A stretch of DNA of 64,000 nucleotides from Rhizobium anhuiense (GTDB taxonomy: Bacteria > Pseudomonadota > Alphaproteobacteria > Rhizobiales > Rhizobiaceae). Position numbers and translations under genes: made by a program. Below are positions 21,914 through 30,570 of the stretch, piece after piece. The notes below the pieces were generated by a model. It saw only the letters and a list, made by a program, of their open reading frames with translations, ran no database searches and was not told where the DNA came from. The stretch is from assembly GCF_003985145.1 (NCBI RefSeq), contig NZ_ML133532.1, positions 140,292-204,291 on the forward strand, read 5' to 3'. Positions within the stretch are counted from its first letter, which is position 1. The number at the start of each line of letters is the position of its first letter.

Positions 21914-22918
21914 ATGTTGCGTTTTTTCATCGGCCGCCTCGCGGTGCTGATCCCGACGTTTCTCGGCGTTTCACTCATTGCCTTCTCGTTCATCCGCCTG
22001 CTTCCGGGCGATCCGGTCATGCTTCTGTCGGGTGAACGTGTCATGGCGCCGGAACGTCACGCCCAGATCATGCACGATCTCGGCTTCGACCGGCCCATAT
22101 ATGTGCAGTATTTCGATTATCTCGTAAAAGTGCTGCACGGCGATCTCGGCACCTCGATCGTCACCAAGCGCCCCGTTCTCGGCGAGTTCCTGACGTTGTT
22201 CCCGGCAACAGTCGAGCTTTCCTTCTGCGCCATCATTCTCGCGGTCTGTCTTGGGGTGCCTGCCGGCGTCTTTGCGGCCGTTAAGCGAGGCACGTGGTTC
22301 GATCAGAGCGTGATGGGTGTCGCCCTCGTCGGCTATTCCATGCCGATTTTTTGGTGGGGCATCATGCTCATCATCTTCTTTTCGGGGTATCTTAACTGGA
22401 CGCCGGTTTCCGGCCGCATATCCTTCATGTACTTTTTCAAGCCGGTGACCGGCTTCATGCTCATCGACAGCCTGCTGTCCGGGCAAAAGGGGGCTTTCGC
22501 CTCAGCTGCGAGCCACCTCATCCTGCCGACCATCGTGCTAGCGACCATCCCGCTCGCCGTCATCGCGCGTCAGACCCGGTCGGCGATGCTTGAGGTGTTG
22601 GGCGAGGACTATGTTCGTACCGCCCGTTCAAAAGGATTGAAGCCGCTGCGCGTCGTCGGCGTGCATGCATTGCGAAACTCGATGATACCGGTCGTCACGA
22701 CGATCGGTCTGCAGATGGGCGTTTTGCTAGCCGGCGCCATTCTCACAGAATCGATCTTTTCCTGGCCGGGCATCGGCAAGTGGATGATCGACGCGGTGTC
22801 GAAGCGCGACTACGCAGTGGTCCAGGGTGGCCTTCTCCTGATCGCAGGCGTCATCATGCTGGTCAATCTGATTGTTGATGTCCTCTATGGCTTCATCAAT
22901 CCACGTATTCGTCACTAG
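21914..22918 (+). CDS. dppB: Dipeptide ABC transporter permease
   Basis: A 334-residue inner-membrane permease. The opening MLRFFIGRLAVLIPTFLGVSLIAF and RLLPGDPVMLLSGE are typical of DppB/OppB. The EAA-type motif (EDYVRTARSKGLKPLRVVGVHALRNSMIPV) contacts the ATPases, and about six membrane segments are visible. Operon position dppA-B-C-D-F. GGAAA precedes the start only weakly, in keeping with lower expression than dppA. Confidence 0.92.
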   Translation: MLRFFIGRLAVLIPTFLGVSLIAFSFIRLLPGDPVMLLSGERVMAPERHAQIMHDLGFDRPIYVQYFDYLVKVLHGDLGTSIVTKRPVLGEFLTLFPATVELSFCAIILAVCLGVPAGVFAAVKRGTWFDQSVMGVALVGYSMPIFWWGIMLIIFFSGYLNWTPVSGRISFMYFFKPVTGFMLIDSLLSGQKGAFASAASHLILPTIVLATIPLAVIARQTRSAMLEVLGEDYVRTARSKGLKPLRVVGVHALRNSMIPVVTTIGLQMGVLLAGAILTESIFSWPGIGKWMIDAVSKRDYAVVQGGLLLIAGVIMLVNLIVDVLYGFINPRIRH

Positions 22919-22927
22919 GAGTGGTCC

Positions 22928-23818
22928 ATGAGCACGGTCACCGTCAATACCGGTCAGCCATCCGCTCTTGCGGAGTTCTGGCACTATTTCTCACGCAACA
23001 AGGGTGCCGTTATCGGCCTCGCTGTCTTCGTTTTCATCTTGCTGTTGGCAATTTTCGCGCCGCTGGTTTCACCACATATGCCTGACGAACAAAACCGCCA
23101 GTTGTTTCTGGCGCCACCGTTCTGGACGGCGGGCGGCAGCGCAACGTATCCGCTTGGGACCGACGCTGTCGGCCGCGACATTCTCTCGCGCTTGATCTAT
23201 GGCGCACGCTTCTCGCTGTTCATCGGGGTCATCGTGGTCTCGCTTTCGGTTGTGTCAGGCGTATTGATCGGCCTCGCGGCGGGTTTTTTTCGCGGTCACG
23301 TCGACACCGTGGTCATGCGTGTGATGGATATTGTGATGGCCTTTCCGTCGCTGCTGCTTGCTCTCGTGCTAGTTGCCATCCTCGGGCCTGGTCTTACCAA
23401 CGCAATGATTGCAATTTCGATTGTAAACGTGCCGCATTTCGTGCGGCTGACTCGCGCTTCGGTCATGTCTGAACGTGAAAGAGAATATGTGATCGCCTCG
23501 CGTGTCGCGGGCGCGGGCACTTTGCGCCTGATGTTCAAGACGATCCTGCCGAACTGTCTGGGCCCGCTGATTGTCCAGGCGACGCTTGCCTTTTCGGCGG
23601 CAATCCTCGATGCAGCCGCCCTCGGATTCCTCGGCCAAGGCGCTCAGCCGCCGACACCCGAATGGGGCACGATGCTCGCTGAAGCCCGAGAGTTTATTTC
23701 GCGTGCCTGGTGGGTCGTAACTTTCCCGGGTCTTGCCATTCTCATCACCGTTCTCGCCATCAACCTGATGGGCGACGGCCTGCGCGACGCGCTCGATCCC
23801 AAACTGAAGAGGTCGTGA
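22928..23818 (+). CDS. dppC: Dipeptide ABC transporter permease
   Basis: A 296-residue second permease. It has the N-terminal AEFWHYFSRNKGAVIGLAVFVFILLLAIFAP segment typical of DppC/OppC and the PLGTDAVGRDILSRLIYGARFSL box. The EAA motif is EREYVIASRVAGAGTLRLMFKTILPNCLGPL. TAGGAG lies 7 bp before the ATG, and the stop overlaps the dppD start by 1 bp. Confidence 0.92.
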   Translation: MSTVTVNTGQPSALAEFWHYFSRNKGAVIGLAVFVFILLLAIFAPLVSPHMPDEQNRQLFLAPPFWTAGGSATYPLGTDAVGRDILSRLIYGARFSLFIGVIVVSLSVVSGVLIGLAAGFFRGHVDTVVMRVMDIVMAFPSLLLALVLVAILGPGLTNAMIAISIVNVPHFVRLTRASVMSEREREYVIASRVAGAGTLRLMFKTILPNCLGPLIVQATLAFSAAILDAAALGFLGQGAQPPTPEWGTMLAEAREFISRAWWVVTFPGLAILITVLAINLMGDGLRDALDPKLKRS

Positions 23819-24834
23819 TGTCGCTCCTCGAGATTGAAAATCTGACTGTCGAATTCCAGACCTCTTCCGGTCTGTTCCGCGCCGTCGACGGCGTGTCGCT
23901 TGCCTGCGACAAGGGCGAAATCCTGTCGGTCGTCGGTGAATCCGGCTCGGGCAAATCCGTTGCCATGCTGGCGCTGATGGGGCTTCTGCCCTGGACAGCG
24001 AAGATCACCGCCGACCGTCTGCAGTTCGACGGCAAGGATCTGCGCGGCATCTCCGCCCGCCAGCGCCGCAGGATCGTCGGCAAGGATATGGCGATGATCT
24101 TCCAGGAGCCGATGTCGAGCCTCAATCCGTGCTTCACGGTCGGCTTCCAGCTCGGTGAGACCCTGCGCTTTCATATGGGCCTCAACCGCAAGGAGCGCCG
24201 CCAACGCTCGATCGAGCTCTTGAATCTCGTCGGCATTCCGGCGCCGGAAGACCGCCTGTCGAACTTCCCGCATCAGATGTCCGGCGGCATGAGCCAGCGC
24301 GTCATGATCGCAATGGCGCTCGCCTGCAATCCGAAGTTGCTCATCGCCGATGAGCCGACGACCGCGCTCGACGTGACGATCCAGGCCCAGATCCTCGATC
24401 TGCTCGTTCGCCTGCAGAAGGAGCAGGGCATGGCGCTGGTGCTGATCACCCACGACATGGGTGTCGTCGCCGAAACCGCCGAGCGCGTGCAGGTGCAATA
24501 TGCCGGCCAGAAGGTCGAGGAGCAGCCGGTGAGGGCGCTGTTCCGCGATCCGCATCATCCCTATACCGCAGCCCTGCTCGCGGCCCTCCCGGAACGCGCC
24601 AAAGTCGGCCAGCGCCTTCCCTCGATCGCCGGTGTCGTGCCCGGTCAGCACGGTCGCCCGACAGGCTGTCTTTTCGCGCCGCGCTGCGGCTTCGCCACGG
24701 TCGAATGCGATCGCGGCGTCGTTCGTCAGGGGCCGGAGTTGGGCCTGGCGCTCTGCAACTATCCTTTGAAGGACGGCAAGCCGCTCGGCCATCCGGGCGT
24801 GATGGCCGTTGAAACTGCAGGAGACCTCGTATGA
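23818..24834 (+). CDS. dppD: Dipeptide ABC transporter ATP-binding protein
   Basis: A 338-residue ATPase. Walker A GESGSGKSV is near residue 40, the signature MSGGMSQRVMIAMALA is near 157, and Walker B LLIADEPTTALDVTIQAQILDL follows. The C-terminal oligopeptide/dipeptide extension contains cysteines in GCLFAPRCGFATVEC, which in DppD proteins bind an Fe-S cluster. The start at 23818 is chosen because it overlaps the dppC stop (TGATG), and MSLLEIENLTVEFQT is a canonical N-terminus. The stop overlaps dppF by 4 bp. Confidence 0.93.
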   Translation: MSLLEIENLTVEFQTSSGLFRAVDGVSLACDKGEILSVVGESGSGKSVAMLALMGLLPWTAKITADRLQFDGKDLRGISARQRRRIVGKDMAMIFQEPMSSLNPCFTVGFQLGETLRFHMGLNRKERRQRSIELLNLVGIPAPEDRLSNFPHQMSGGMSQRVMIAMALACNPKLLIADEPTTALDVTIQAQILDLLVRLQKEQGMALVLITHDMGVVAETAERVQVQYAGQKVEEQPVRALFRDPHHPYTAALLAALPERAKVGQRLPSIAGVVPGQHGRPTGCLFAPRCGFATVECDRGVVRQGPELGLALCNYPLKDGKPLGHPGVMAVETAGDLV

Positions 24835-25784
24835 CGGATGCTGTTCTCGAGGGCAGGGATCTCGCCCGCTTCTACACCGTCAACCGTGGTTTCTTCAAAG
24901 CCGACGCCACCGTCAAGGCGCTGAACGGCGTCAGCTTCAGCCTCCATTCCGGCAAGACGCTCGCCGTCGTCGGCGAATCCGGCTGCGGCAAGTCGACGCT
25001 CGCCCGCCTGGTCACCATGATCGAGGATCCGACGTCAGGGCAGTTGCTGATCGACGGCAAGCCCGCCAATGTCGGCGACCGCAGCCTGCGCAGCCAGGTG
25101 CAGATCGTCTTCCAGAATCCGTACGGCTCGCTCAACCCGCGCCAGAAGGTCGGCTCGATCCTCGAAGAGCCACTGAAGATCAACACCGATCTCAACGCCG
25201 CCGCCCGCCGCCGCAAGGTGGAGGAGATGATGGCGCGCGTCGGCCTGCGTTCGGAGCATTATGGCCGTTATCCCCACATGTTCTCAGGCGGCCAGCGTCA
25301 GCGCATCGCCATTGCCCGCGCCCTGATGCTGCGGCCGAAGGTGCTGGTGCTCGACGAACCGGTCTCGGCGCTCGATCTGTCGATCCAGGCGCAGGTGCTG
25401 AACCTCTTGATGGACCTGCAGAAGGAGATGGGTCTTGCCTATCTCTTCATCTCGCATGGCCTGTCCGTCGTCCATCATATCGCCGACGAGGTGATGGTGA
25501 TGTATCTCGGCCGCCCGGTCGAAACCGGTCCCGCCGCCGAGGTCTTCGCCAGGCCACGCCATCCCTATACGGCCGCCTTGCTGTCGGCCACGCCGATTGC
25601 CGATCCCGACCGCGAGAAGAGCCGCATCCGCCTGCAGGGTGAGCTGCCGTCGCCGTTGAAGCCGCCGTCGGGCTGCCACTTCAATCCGCGCTGCTGGAAG
25701 GCGCAGGACCATTGCCGCCAGGTTTCTCCCGAATTAAGGGGAGAGGGCGAACAACAATATGCCTGTCACTTCCCGCTCGATTGA
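24831..25784 (+). CDS. dppF: Dipeptide ABC transporter ATP-binding protein
   Basis: A 317-residue partner ATPase. It has Walker A GESGCGKST near residue 48, the signature FSGGQRQRIAIARALML, and Walker B VLVLDEPVSALDLSIQAQVLNL. The C-terminal GCHFNPRCWKAQDHC again carries conserved cysteines. It is translationally coupled to dppD (ATGA at 24831-24834). The next gene, gntK, starts 26 bp later and is probably on the same transcript. Confidence 0.93.
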   Translation: MTDAVLEGRDLARFYTVNRGFFKADATVKALNGVSFSLHSGKTLAVVGESGCGKSTLARLVTMIEDPTSGQLLIDGKPANVGDRSLRSQVQIVFQNPYGSLNPRQKVGSILEEPLKINTDLNAAARRRKVEEMMARVGLRSEHYGRYPHMFSGGQRQRIAIARALMLRPKVLVLDEPVSALDLSIQAQVLNLLMDLQKEMGLAYLFISHGLSVVHHIADEVMVMYLGRPVETGPAAEVFARPRHPYTAALLSATPIADPDREKSRIRLQGELPSPLKPPSGCHFNPRCWKAQDHCRQVSPELRGEGEQQYACHFPLD

Positions 25785-25810
25785 GCGGGAAACATCGATT
25801 GGGAGGAATC

Positions 25811-26347
25811 ATGTCGGAGCAGATGAACAAACCCCATGCGATCATCGTCATGGGGGTCAGCGGCTGCGGCAAATCCTCCGTCGGCGAAAAGCTCGCCGAG
25901 GCCCTGCACCTGGCCTTCGTCGAAGGCGATGCGCTTCATCCGGCCGCCAATGTCGAAAAGATGTCGAAGGGCATTCCGCTGACGGATGAGGACCGGATGC
26001 CCTGGCTCGACCTAATCGGCGAGGACATGCAGGCCTCGCTTGACAAGAGCGAGGGCATCATCGTCTCCTGCTCGGCGCTGAAGCGCGTCTATCGCGACCG
26101 GCTGCGGGCGGCTGTCGGCGGCAATCTGTTCTTCGTCTATCTCGAAGGCTCCAAGGCGCTGCTGACGAAGCGGATGGGCGAGCGCAAGGGCCATTTCATG
26201 CCGGTCTCGCTGCTCGAAAGCCAGCTGGCGACGCTTGAGGTGCCCACGGGCGAGCCGGGCGTCGTCACCGTCGATATCGACGACACGGTGGACGGCATCG
26301 CGGCGACCGCTCTCAAAGGTCTCGCTGCTCTCGGCATCACGGCTTGA
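25811..26347 (+). CDS. gntK: Gluconokinase
   Basis: A 178-residue P-loop kinase that phosphorylates gluconate to 6-phosphogluconate. Walker A is GVSGCGKS at residues 15-22. EGDALHPAANVEKMSKGIPLTDEDRMPWL is the diagnostic substrate segment, and CSALKRVYRDRLR and LEGSKALLTKRMGERKGHFMP complete the family pattern. GGGAGGAATC lies in front of the ATG at 25811. It follows dppF by 26 bp, an association without obvious metabolic logic. Its end overlaps the convergent DadA-like gene by 11 bp. Confidence 0.93.
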   Translation: MSEQMNKPHAIIVMGVSGCGKSSVGEKLAEALHLAFVEGDALHPAANVEKMSKGIPLTDEDRMPWLDLIGEDMQASLDKSEGIIVSCSALKRVYRDRLRAAVGGNLFFVYLEGSKALLTKRMGERKGHFMPVSLLESQLATLEVPTGEPGVVTVDIDDTVDGIAATALKGLAALGITA

Positions 26348-27584
26348 AACGCTGCGGCGAATAGGCCGCAATATCGATGAACGGCGTCTCGCCGGTGATG
26401 AGTTCGGCAAGCACGCGGCCCGTCACCGGCCCGAGCGTCAGCCCGTGATGGGCATGGCCGAAGGCAAACCACAGCCCCTGATGGCGCGGCGCCTTGCCGA
26501 TAACCGGCATCATATCGGGCGTGCAGGGGCGAGCACCCATCCAAGGCTCGGGATCGAGCCGCCTGCCGAGCGGGAAGATGGTGCGCGCGACGGCTTCGGC
26601 ACGGTCGAGCTGGACCGGCGTCTTCGGCGCGTCGAGCGTTGCAAACTCCGCCCCGGTCGTCAGGCGGATGCCGCGGTTCATCGGCGCCAGCAAGTAGCCG
26701 CGTTCGGCATCGAGCATCCAGTTGTTGAGCACGGCATCGCCCTCGGCGGCATAATGCATGTGATAGCCGCGTTTGACCCCGAGTGGGAGGGAATAGCCGA
26801 GCCGGCGCGTCGCAACGGCCGCCCAGGGGCCGAGCGCTATGACGGCATCCTCGGCTTCGAGCGGACCCTCTGTCGTCATGATCTTCCAGCCGGAGCCGAA
26901 CGGACCGAGCGAGGCGGCATCCCCGGTGACGAAACGGCCGCCGAGGCTTTCGAAATAGTGGCGATAGGCCGATGTCAGCGCATGCGGGTCGAGCACCGAC
27001 CAGGGGTCGCGCCAGCGGATAGCACCGGCGAAATCGCCGGAAAGATCAGGTTCCATGCGGGCGATATCGGCCGGAGCCAGGCTGTCGTACTCCACCCCGA
27101 ATTCATTCTGCCAAAGTGCTGCCTCCGCAAGAGCCGCGTCGCGCTTGGCCTGCGTGCGGAAAAGCTTGATCCAGCCATCCTTGCGGATCAACGCTTCAGC
27201 CTGCGACGCTTCGATCAGGTCCTTGTGTTCGGCAATCGAATTTTCGATCAGCGGCGCATAGGCCCGGGTGATGAGCGCGTGGCGGCGCGCATTGGAGTTC
27301 CACCAGTAGCGGGCGAGAAAGGCGATCTGGCTCGGCAGCGTGCGCAGGTGATAATGCGCATCGATGCGGTTATTCAGCGCATAACGCAGCAAAAGCCCGA
27401 GCTGCTGGGGAAAGCCGTAAGGCGCGACACCTTCGCGCTGGATCAGGCCGGCATTGCCGAAGGAGGTTTCGTTGCCCGGATCCTTGCGGTCGATCAGCGT
27501 CACCTGCCGGCCGCGCCGCTGAAGATGGATGGCCGTGGAAACCCCGACGATGCCGGCGCCGAGCACGATTGCGTTCTTCGTCAT
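26337..27584 (-). CDS. FAD-dependent D-amino-acid dehydrogenase-like oxidoreductase
   Basis: A 415-residue DadA/DAO-family flavoprotein. The dinucleotide-binding motif is GAGIVGVSTAIHLQRRG at residues 8-24. ETSFGNAGLIQ (flavin contact) and the C-terminal GARPCTPDMMPVIGKAP...LWFAFGHAHHGLTLGP are family hallmarks. It probably oxidises a D-amino acid or a related amine with electrons passed to the respiratory chain; the substrate cannot be predicted. It stands alone, convergent with gntK. Confidence 0.85.
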   Translation of the reverse strand: MTKNAIVLGAGIVGVSTAIHLQRRGRQVTLIDRKDPGNETSFGNAGLIQREGVAPYGFPQQLGLLLRYALNNRIDAHYHLRTLPSQIAFLARYWWNSNARRHALITRAYAPLIENSIAEHKDLIEASQAEALIRKDGWIKLFRTQAKRDAALAEAALWQNEFGVEYDSLAPADIARMEPDLSGDFAGAIRWRDPWSVLDPHALTSAYRHYFESLGGRFVTGDAASLGPFGSGWKIMTTEGPLEAEDAVIALGPWAAVATRRLGYSLPLGVKRGYHMHYAAEGDAVLNNWMLDAERGYLLAPMNRGIRLTTGAEFATLDAPKTPVQLDRAEAVARTIFPLGRRLDPEPWMGARPCTPDMMPVIGKAPRHQGLWFAFGHAHHGLTLGPVTGRVLAELITGETPFIDIAAYSPQRFKP

Positions 27585-27659
27585 TTCCCCTGCATTCCGC
27601 TTTGTTTATCGGGGTGAAAATGCCCGTGCCGATGATGCGGCGCAAACGAAAAATCGCAT

Positions 27660-28163
27660 TCATTTCAAAATCATTGCGCTTTTCAGTGCGGCATTTTCAG
27701 CCTTCACGCGGACATGGAGGATAAGCGCGTTGAGCAGCGAAAAGACGATCGCGTAAAACGGCAGGTCGAAGGCGAGGGGAAGGACGGCGATCTCGCCGAC
27801 GACGATCGCATAGTTCGGATGGCTGAGGAAGCGATAGGGCCCGGATCGGACGAGCGGTGCGCCGGGCAGGATGATGATGCGCGTCGTCCAGCGGCCCTTC
27901 AGCGTCGCCAGCACCCAGAGCCGCAGCACCTGCAGCCCCATGAACACGACAAACCAGAAGAACTCGACCGGCCTGCCCAGTGCGAGCAGCCACAGGCCGA
28001 TGATCCAGCCGGCATGCAGCGCCACCATGGCGGGATAGTGCTCTGCTGCCACCTCTCTGGCGCCTCTGGCGAGAAGGGCGGCGGTGTTGCGCCGGGCGAG
28101 CACGAGCTCGCCTAGCCGCTGCAGCGTCACGAAGGCCAGAAGCGCGATCGATGGCCACATCAT
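27660..28163 (-). CDS. ICMT-like methyltransferase paired with the type III PKS
   Basis: A 167-residue integral membrane protein with about four to five hydrophobic segments, of the isoprenylcysteine carboxyl methyltransferase family. The PYRFLSHPNYAIVVGEI block and the C-terminal HVRVKAENAAL correspond to the SAM- and substrate-binding region. Bacterial relatives next to type III PKS genes (SrsB, BpsB) O-methylate alkylresorcinols or alkylpyrones. It overlaps the PKS gene by 4 bp, so the two are translationally coupled. Confidence 0.82.
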   Translation of the reverse strand: MMWPSIALLAFVTLQRLGELVLARRNTAALLARGAREVAAEHYPAMVALHAGWIIGLWLLALGRPVEFFWFVVFMGLQVLRLWVLATLKGRWTTRIIILPGAPLVRSGPYRFLSHPNYAIVVGEIAVLPLAFDLPFYAIVFSLLNALILHVRVKAENAALKSAMILK

Positions 28164-29212
28164 GCCACCCTCCGCAGCGTCACGCAGCTCGCCGAAAAGC
28201 CCGGCCCCATGGCGATCATCGCGGCACGCTCCGGCAATCCGGCGCGGATCGCCCGTTCCAGCACGAACAGGATGGTGGGCGACGACATGTTGCCGTATTC
28301 GGCAAGCACGGCGCGCTCGTGATCGAGCGTGCCCGGCGCCATCGACAGCGCGCTTTCCATCGCGGCCAGCACCTTCATGCCGCCGGGATGACAGATGAAG
28401 CGGCCGATATCCTCCGGCCTCAGCCCGTTGCGCGCCAGAATGGCCGTCACTGCCGGCCCGAGCTCTCTCTCGGCAAAGGGCGGCAGCGATTGCGCCAGCA
28501 CGATGCCGAAGCCGCCATCGTCGATCTTCCAGCCCATGATATCGAGCGTGTCGGGAAAGAGATGTTCGCCTGTTGATTCCACTTCCGCCAGCCCGTCTCC
28601 GCCCGCACGCAGCACGCAGGCGGCCGCGCCGTCGCCGAAAAGCGCTGTCGCGATGATGTTCGGCCGCGTCAGCTCGTCCAGCCGGAAGGCCAGCGTGCAG
28701 AGCTCGATCGAGACGAATAGCACGACGGCACCCGGCCGGCTTTGTGCCAGCCGCGAGGCGATCGCAAAGCCGGACACGCCGGCCGCACAGCCGAGCCCGA
28801 AGACCGGCACGCGCTCGATATCGGCCCTGAAACCCATTCTGCGGGCAAGCTGCGCATCGAGGCTCGGCGTCGTAAAACCGGTGGAGGACACGGTCACGAC
28901 ACAGTCGACATCCCCGGCCTCAAGCCCTGCCTGGCGAAGAGCCGAGCTGGCAGCCTCGACGAAAAGCCCGCCCGCCACCTCTGCATAGGCCTGCATCCGG
29001 TCCTGCCAGCCATGCGGCTCGTCGAACCAGGCAAGCGGCCGCGCCGCATGGCGCTTTACGATGCCGGCGCTATCGAAGACGCGGGCAAGATGGCGGAAAT
29101 CCTCGAAACGGTCGGCAAACAGCCGGGCCGAGGCTTCGACCGCCTGTTTTTGCAGAATGACATGTTCGGGTGCGGCGACGGCGAGGCTGACGAGTTTCAC
29201 GGTATCGGTCAC
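28160..29212 (-). CDS. Type III polyketide synthase (chalcone synthase-like)
   Basis: A 350-residue type III PKS. The catalytic triad is visible: Cys142 in FGLGCAAGVSG, His275 in ICHPGGMK and Asn308 in YGNMSSPT. Length and motifs suit the bacterial alkylpyrone/alkylresorcinol synthases, which condense a fatty acyl starter with malonyl-CoA. With the downstream ICMT-like methyltransferase it would make a methylated phenolic or pyrone lipid. The exact product is not predictable. First gene of the two-gene operon, divergent from the TPR protein gene. Confidence 0.9.
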   Translation of the reverse strand: MTDTVKLVSLAVAAPEHVILQKQAVEASARLFADRFEDFRHLARVFDSAGIVKRHAARPLAWFDEPHGWQDRMQAYAEVAGGLFVEAASSALRQAGLEAGDVDCVVTVSSTGFTTPSLDAQLARRMGFRADIERVPVFGLGCAAGVSGFAIASRLAQSRPGAVVLFVSIELCTLAFRLDELTRPNIIATALFGDGAAACVLRAGGDGLAEVESTGEHLFPDTLDIMGWKIDDGGFGIVLAQSLPPFAERELGPAVTAILARNGLRPEDIGRFICHPGGMKVLAAMESALSMAPGTLDHERAVLAEYGNMSSPTILFVLERAIRAGLPERAAMIAMGPGFSASCVTLRRVA

Positions 29213-29380
29213 GGAATTCTCCTTGTCGTTCCCGGCGGAACGGAAAACACGCGGCCCGACGATTTATTCGGCCTCGTCGGCTTCACGAAGCAGTGATGGA
29301 GAAAATGGAGACGTCGGCGAATAAAGCCAGATGCAGCGGTGTTCTCTCCTCGCAACGTCACTTCTAGAGGAATTTCCCCC

Positions 29381-29917
29381 ATGACGATCATGACAGCCCG
29401 TATCGCTTCCATCCTTGTCGGCGGCTGCCTTGCCGCTTCTGTTCTCTCCGGTCCGGTCTTTGCCGTCGGCGATGACAGCAGCACCACGCCCACCTGCAAG
29501 AAGGGCGAGATCTACGACCAGAAGGCCAAGAAATGCGTCAAGCAGCAGAGCGCCAACGTCTCCGACGAGAACCGTGCCGACTATGCCTATTCGCTGGCCA
29601 AGGCCGGCCGCTATGAGGAGGCGCTTGCCGTTCTCGACACGGTCAAGGATCAGAACACGGCCGAAGTGCTGAATTATCGCGGTTATGCCACCCGCAAGCT
29701 CGGCCGCACCGACGAAGGCATCTCCTATTACCTGCAGTCGGTGAAGATGGACCCGCAATATGCCAAGGTCCGCGAATATCTCGGCGAAGCCTATGTCATC
29801 AAGGGCCAGCTCGATCTCGCCAAGGAGCAGTTGAAGTCAATCAAGGCGATCTGCGGCACCACTTGCGAGGAATATCAGGATCTGAACGCCGCAATCCTCA
29901 ACCCCTCGAAGATCTGA
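29381..29917 (+). CDS. Secreted tetratricopeptide-repeat protein
   Basis: A 178-residue exported protein. A signal peptide covers about residues 1-27 (MTARIASILVGGCLAASVLSGPVFA). The mature start has a CKKGEIYDQKAKKCVKQ segment with two cysteines. Then about three TPR units follow (DYAYSLAKAGRYEEALAVLD, AEVLNYRGYATRKLGRTDEG, AKVREYLGEAYVIKGQLDLA). Function unknown; probably a periplasmic scaffold. The start at 29381 is chosen for AGAGGAA 9 bp upstream and for the signal peptide. Confidence 0.8.
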   Translation: MTIMTARIASILVGGCLAASVLSGPVFAVGDDSSTTPTCKKGEIYDQKAKKCVKQQSANVSDENRADYAYSLAKAGRYEEALAVLDTVKDQNTAEVLNYRGYATRKLGRTDEGISYYLQSVKMDPQYAKVREYLGEAYVIKGQLDLAKEQLKSIKAICGTTCEEYQDLNAAILNPSKI

Positions 29918-29964
29918 TTGGGAAGCCACGGGCAGGAAGATGGAAGCACGGAAGGGATGTAAGA

Positions 29965-30570
29965 ATGTCGGTCGCGCGCACCCACTTTCCTGCCTATAGT
30001 CGCGCGAGAATGGAATCGCCGGTTCATCCGGCGGTTCCGAAAGATGTTGGATCGGCGGAGGCGGCCATCGCGAGTGAAGCGGATATCAGGAGCGGCCTGA
30101 CGGAAAATCTGGCAAGGCTCTGGCGTTATGGTCTCGTTCTCTCGCATCAGCGCGATGTCGCAGACGACCTGGTGCAGGCGACCTGCCTTCGCGCACTGGA
30201 GCGCGCCGACCAGTTCATCCCCGGCACGCGGCTTGACCGCTGGCTGTTTTCGATCCTGCATTCGATCTGGCTGAACGAGATCCGCTCTCGCCGGGTGCGT
30301 CAGGGCCAGGGTTTCGTCGATGCCGGGGAGACGCTGACCTTCGACGGCGCCCACGACACCGAAACGCATGTGATGGCGGGTCAGGTGTTGAGACAGGTGA
30401 ACGCACTGCCCGAGGCGCAGCGGACGGTGGTTTTCCTCGCTTATGTGGAAGGACTTTCCTATCGCGAGGTTGCAGGCATATTGGATATCCCGATCGGAAC
30501 CGTGATGAGCCGGCTGGCGGCCGCCCGCGCCAAGCTCTCCGGCGCCGGATCGGAAGGGGGACGGCAATGA
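29965..30570 (+). CDS. ECF-type RNA polymerase sigma factor
   Basis: A 201-residue group 4 sigma factor. Region 2 (HQRDVADDLVQATCLRALERADQF...LDRWLFSILHSIWLNEIRSRR) and region 4 (LPEAQRTVVFLAYVEGLSYREVAGILDIPIGTVMSRL) are complete. The gene directly downstream overlaps by 4 bp and encodes its likely anti-sigma factor. An ATG at 30010 is a possible shorter start. The regulon and signal are unknown. Confidence 0.88.
   Translation: MSVARTHFPAYSRARMESPVHPAVPKDVGSAEAAIASEADIRSGLTENLARLWRYGLVLSHQRDVADDLVQATCLRALERADQFIPGTRLDRWLFSILHSIWLNEIRSRRVRQGQGFVDAGETLTFDGAHDTETHVMAGQVLRQVNALPEAQRTVVFLAYVEGLSYREVAGILDIPIGTVMSRLAAARAKLSGAGSEGGRQ

Noticed and set aside
26235..27617. 460-codon + strand frame opposite the DadA-like gene
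   Set aside because: Antisense shadow. The minus-strand protein has clear FAD motifs and overlaps gntK only at its end.
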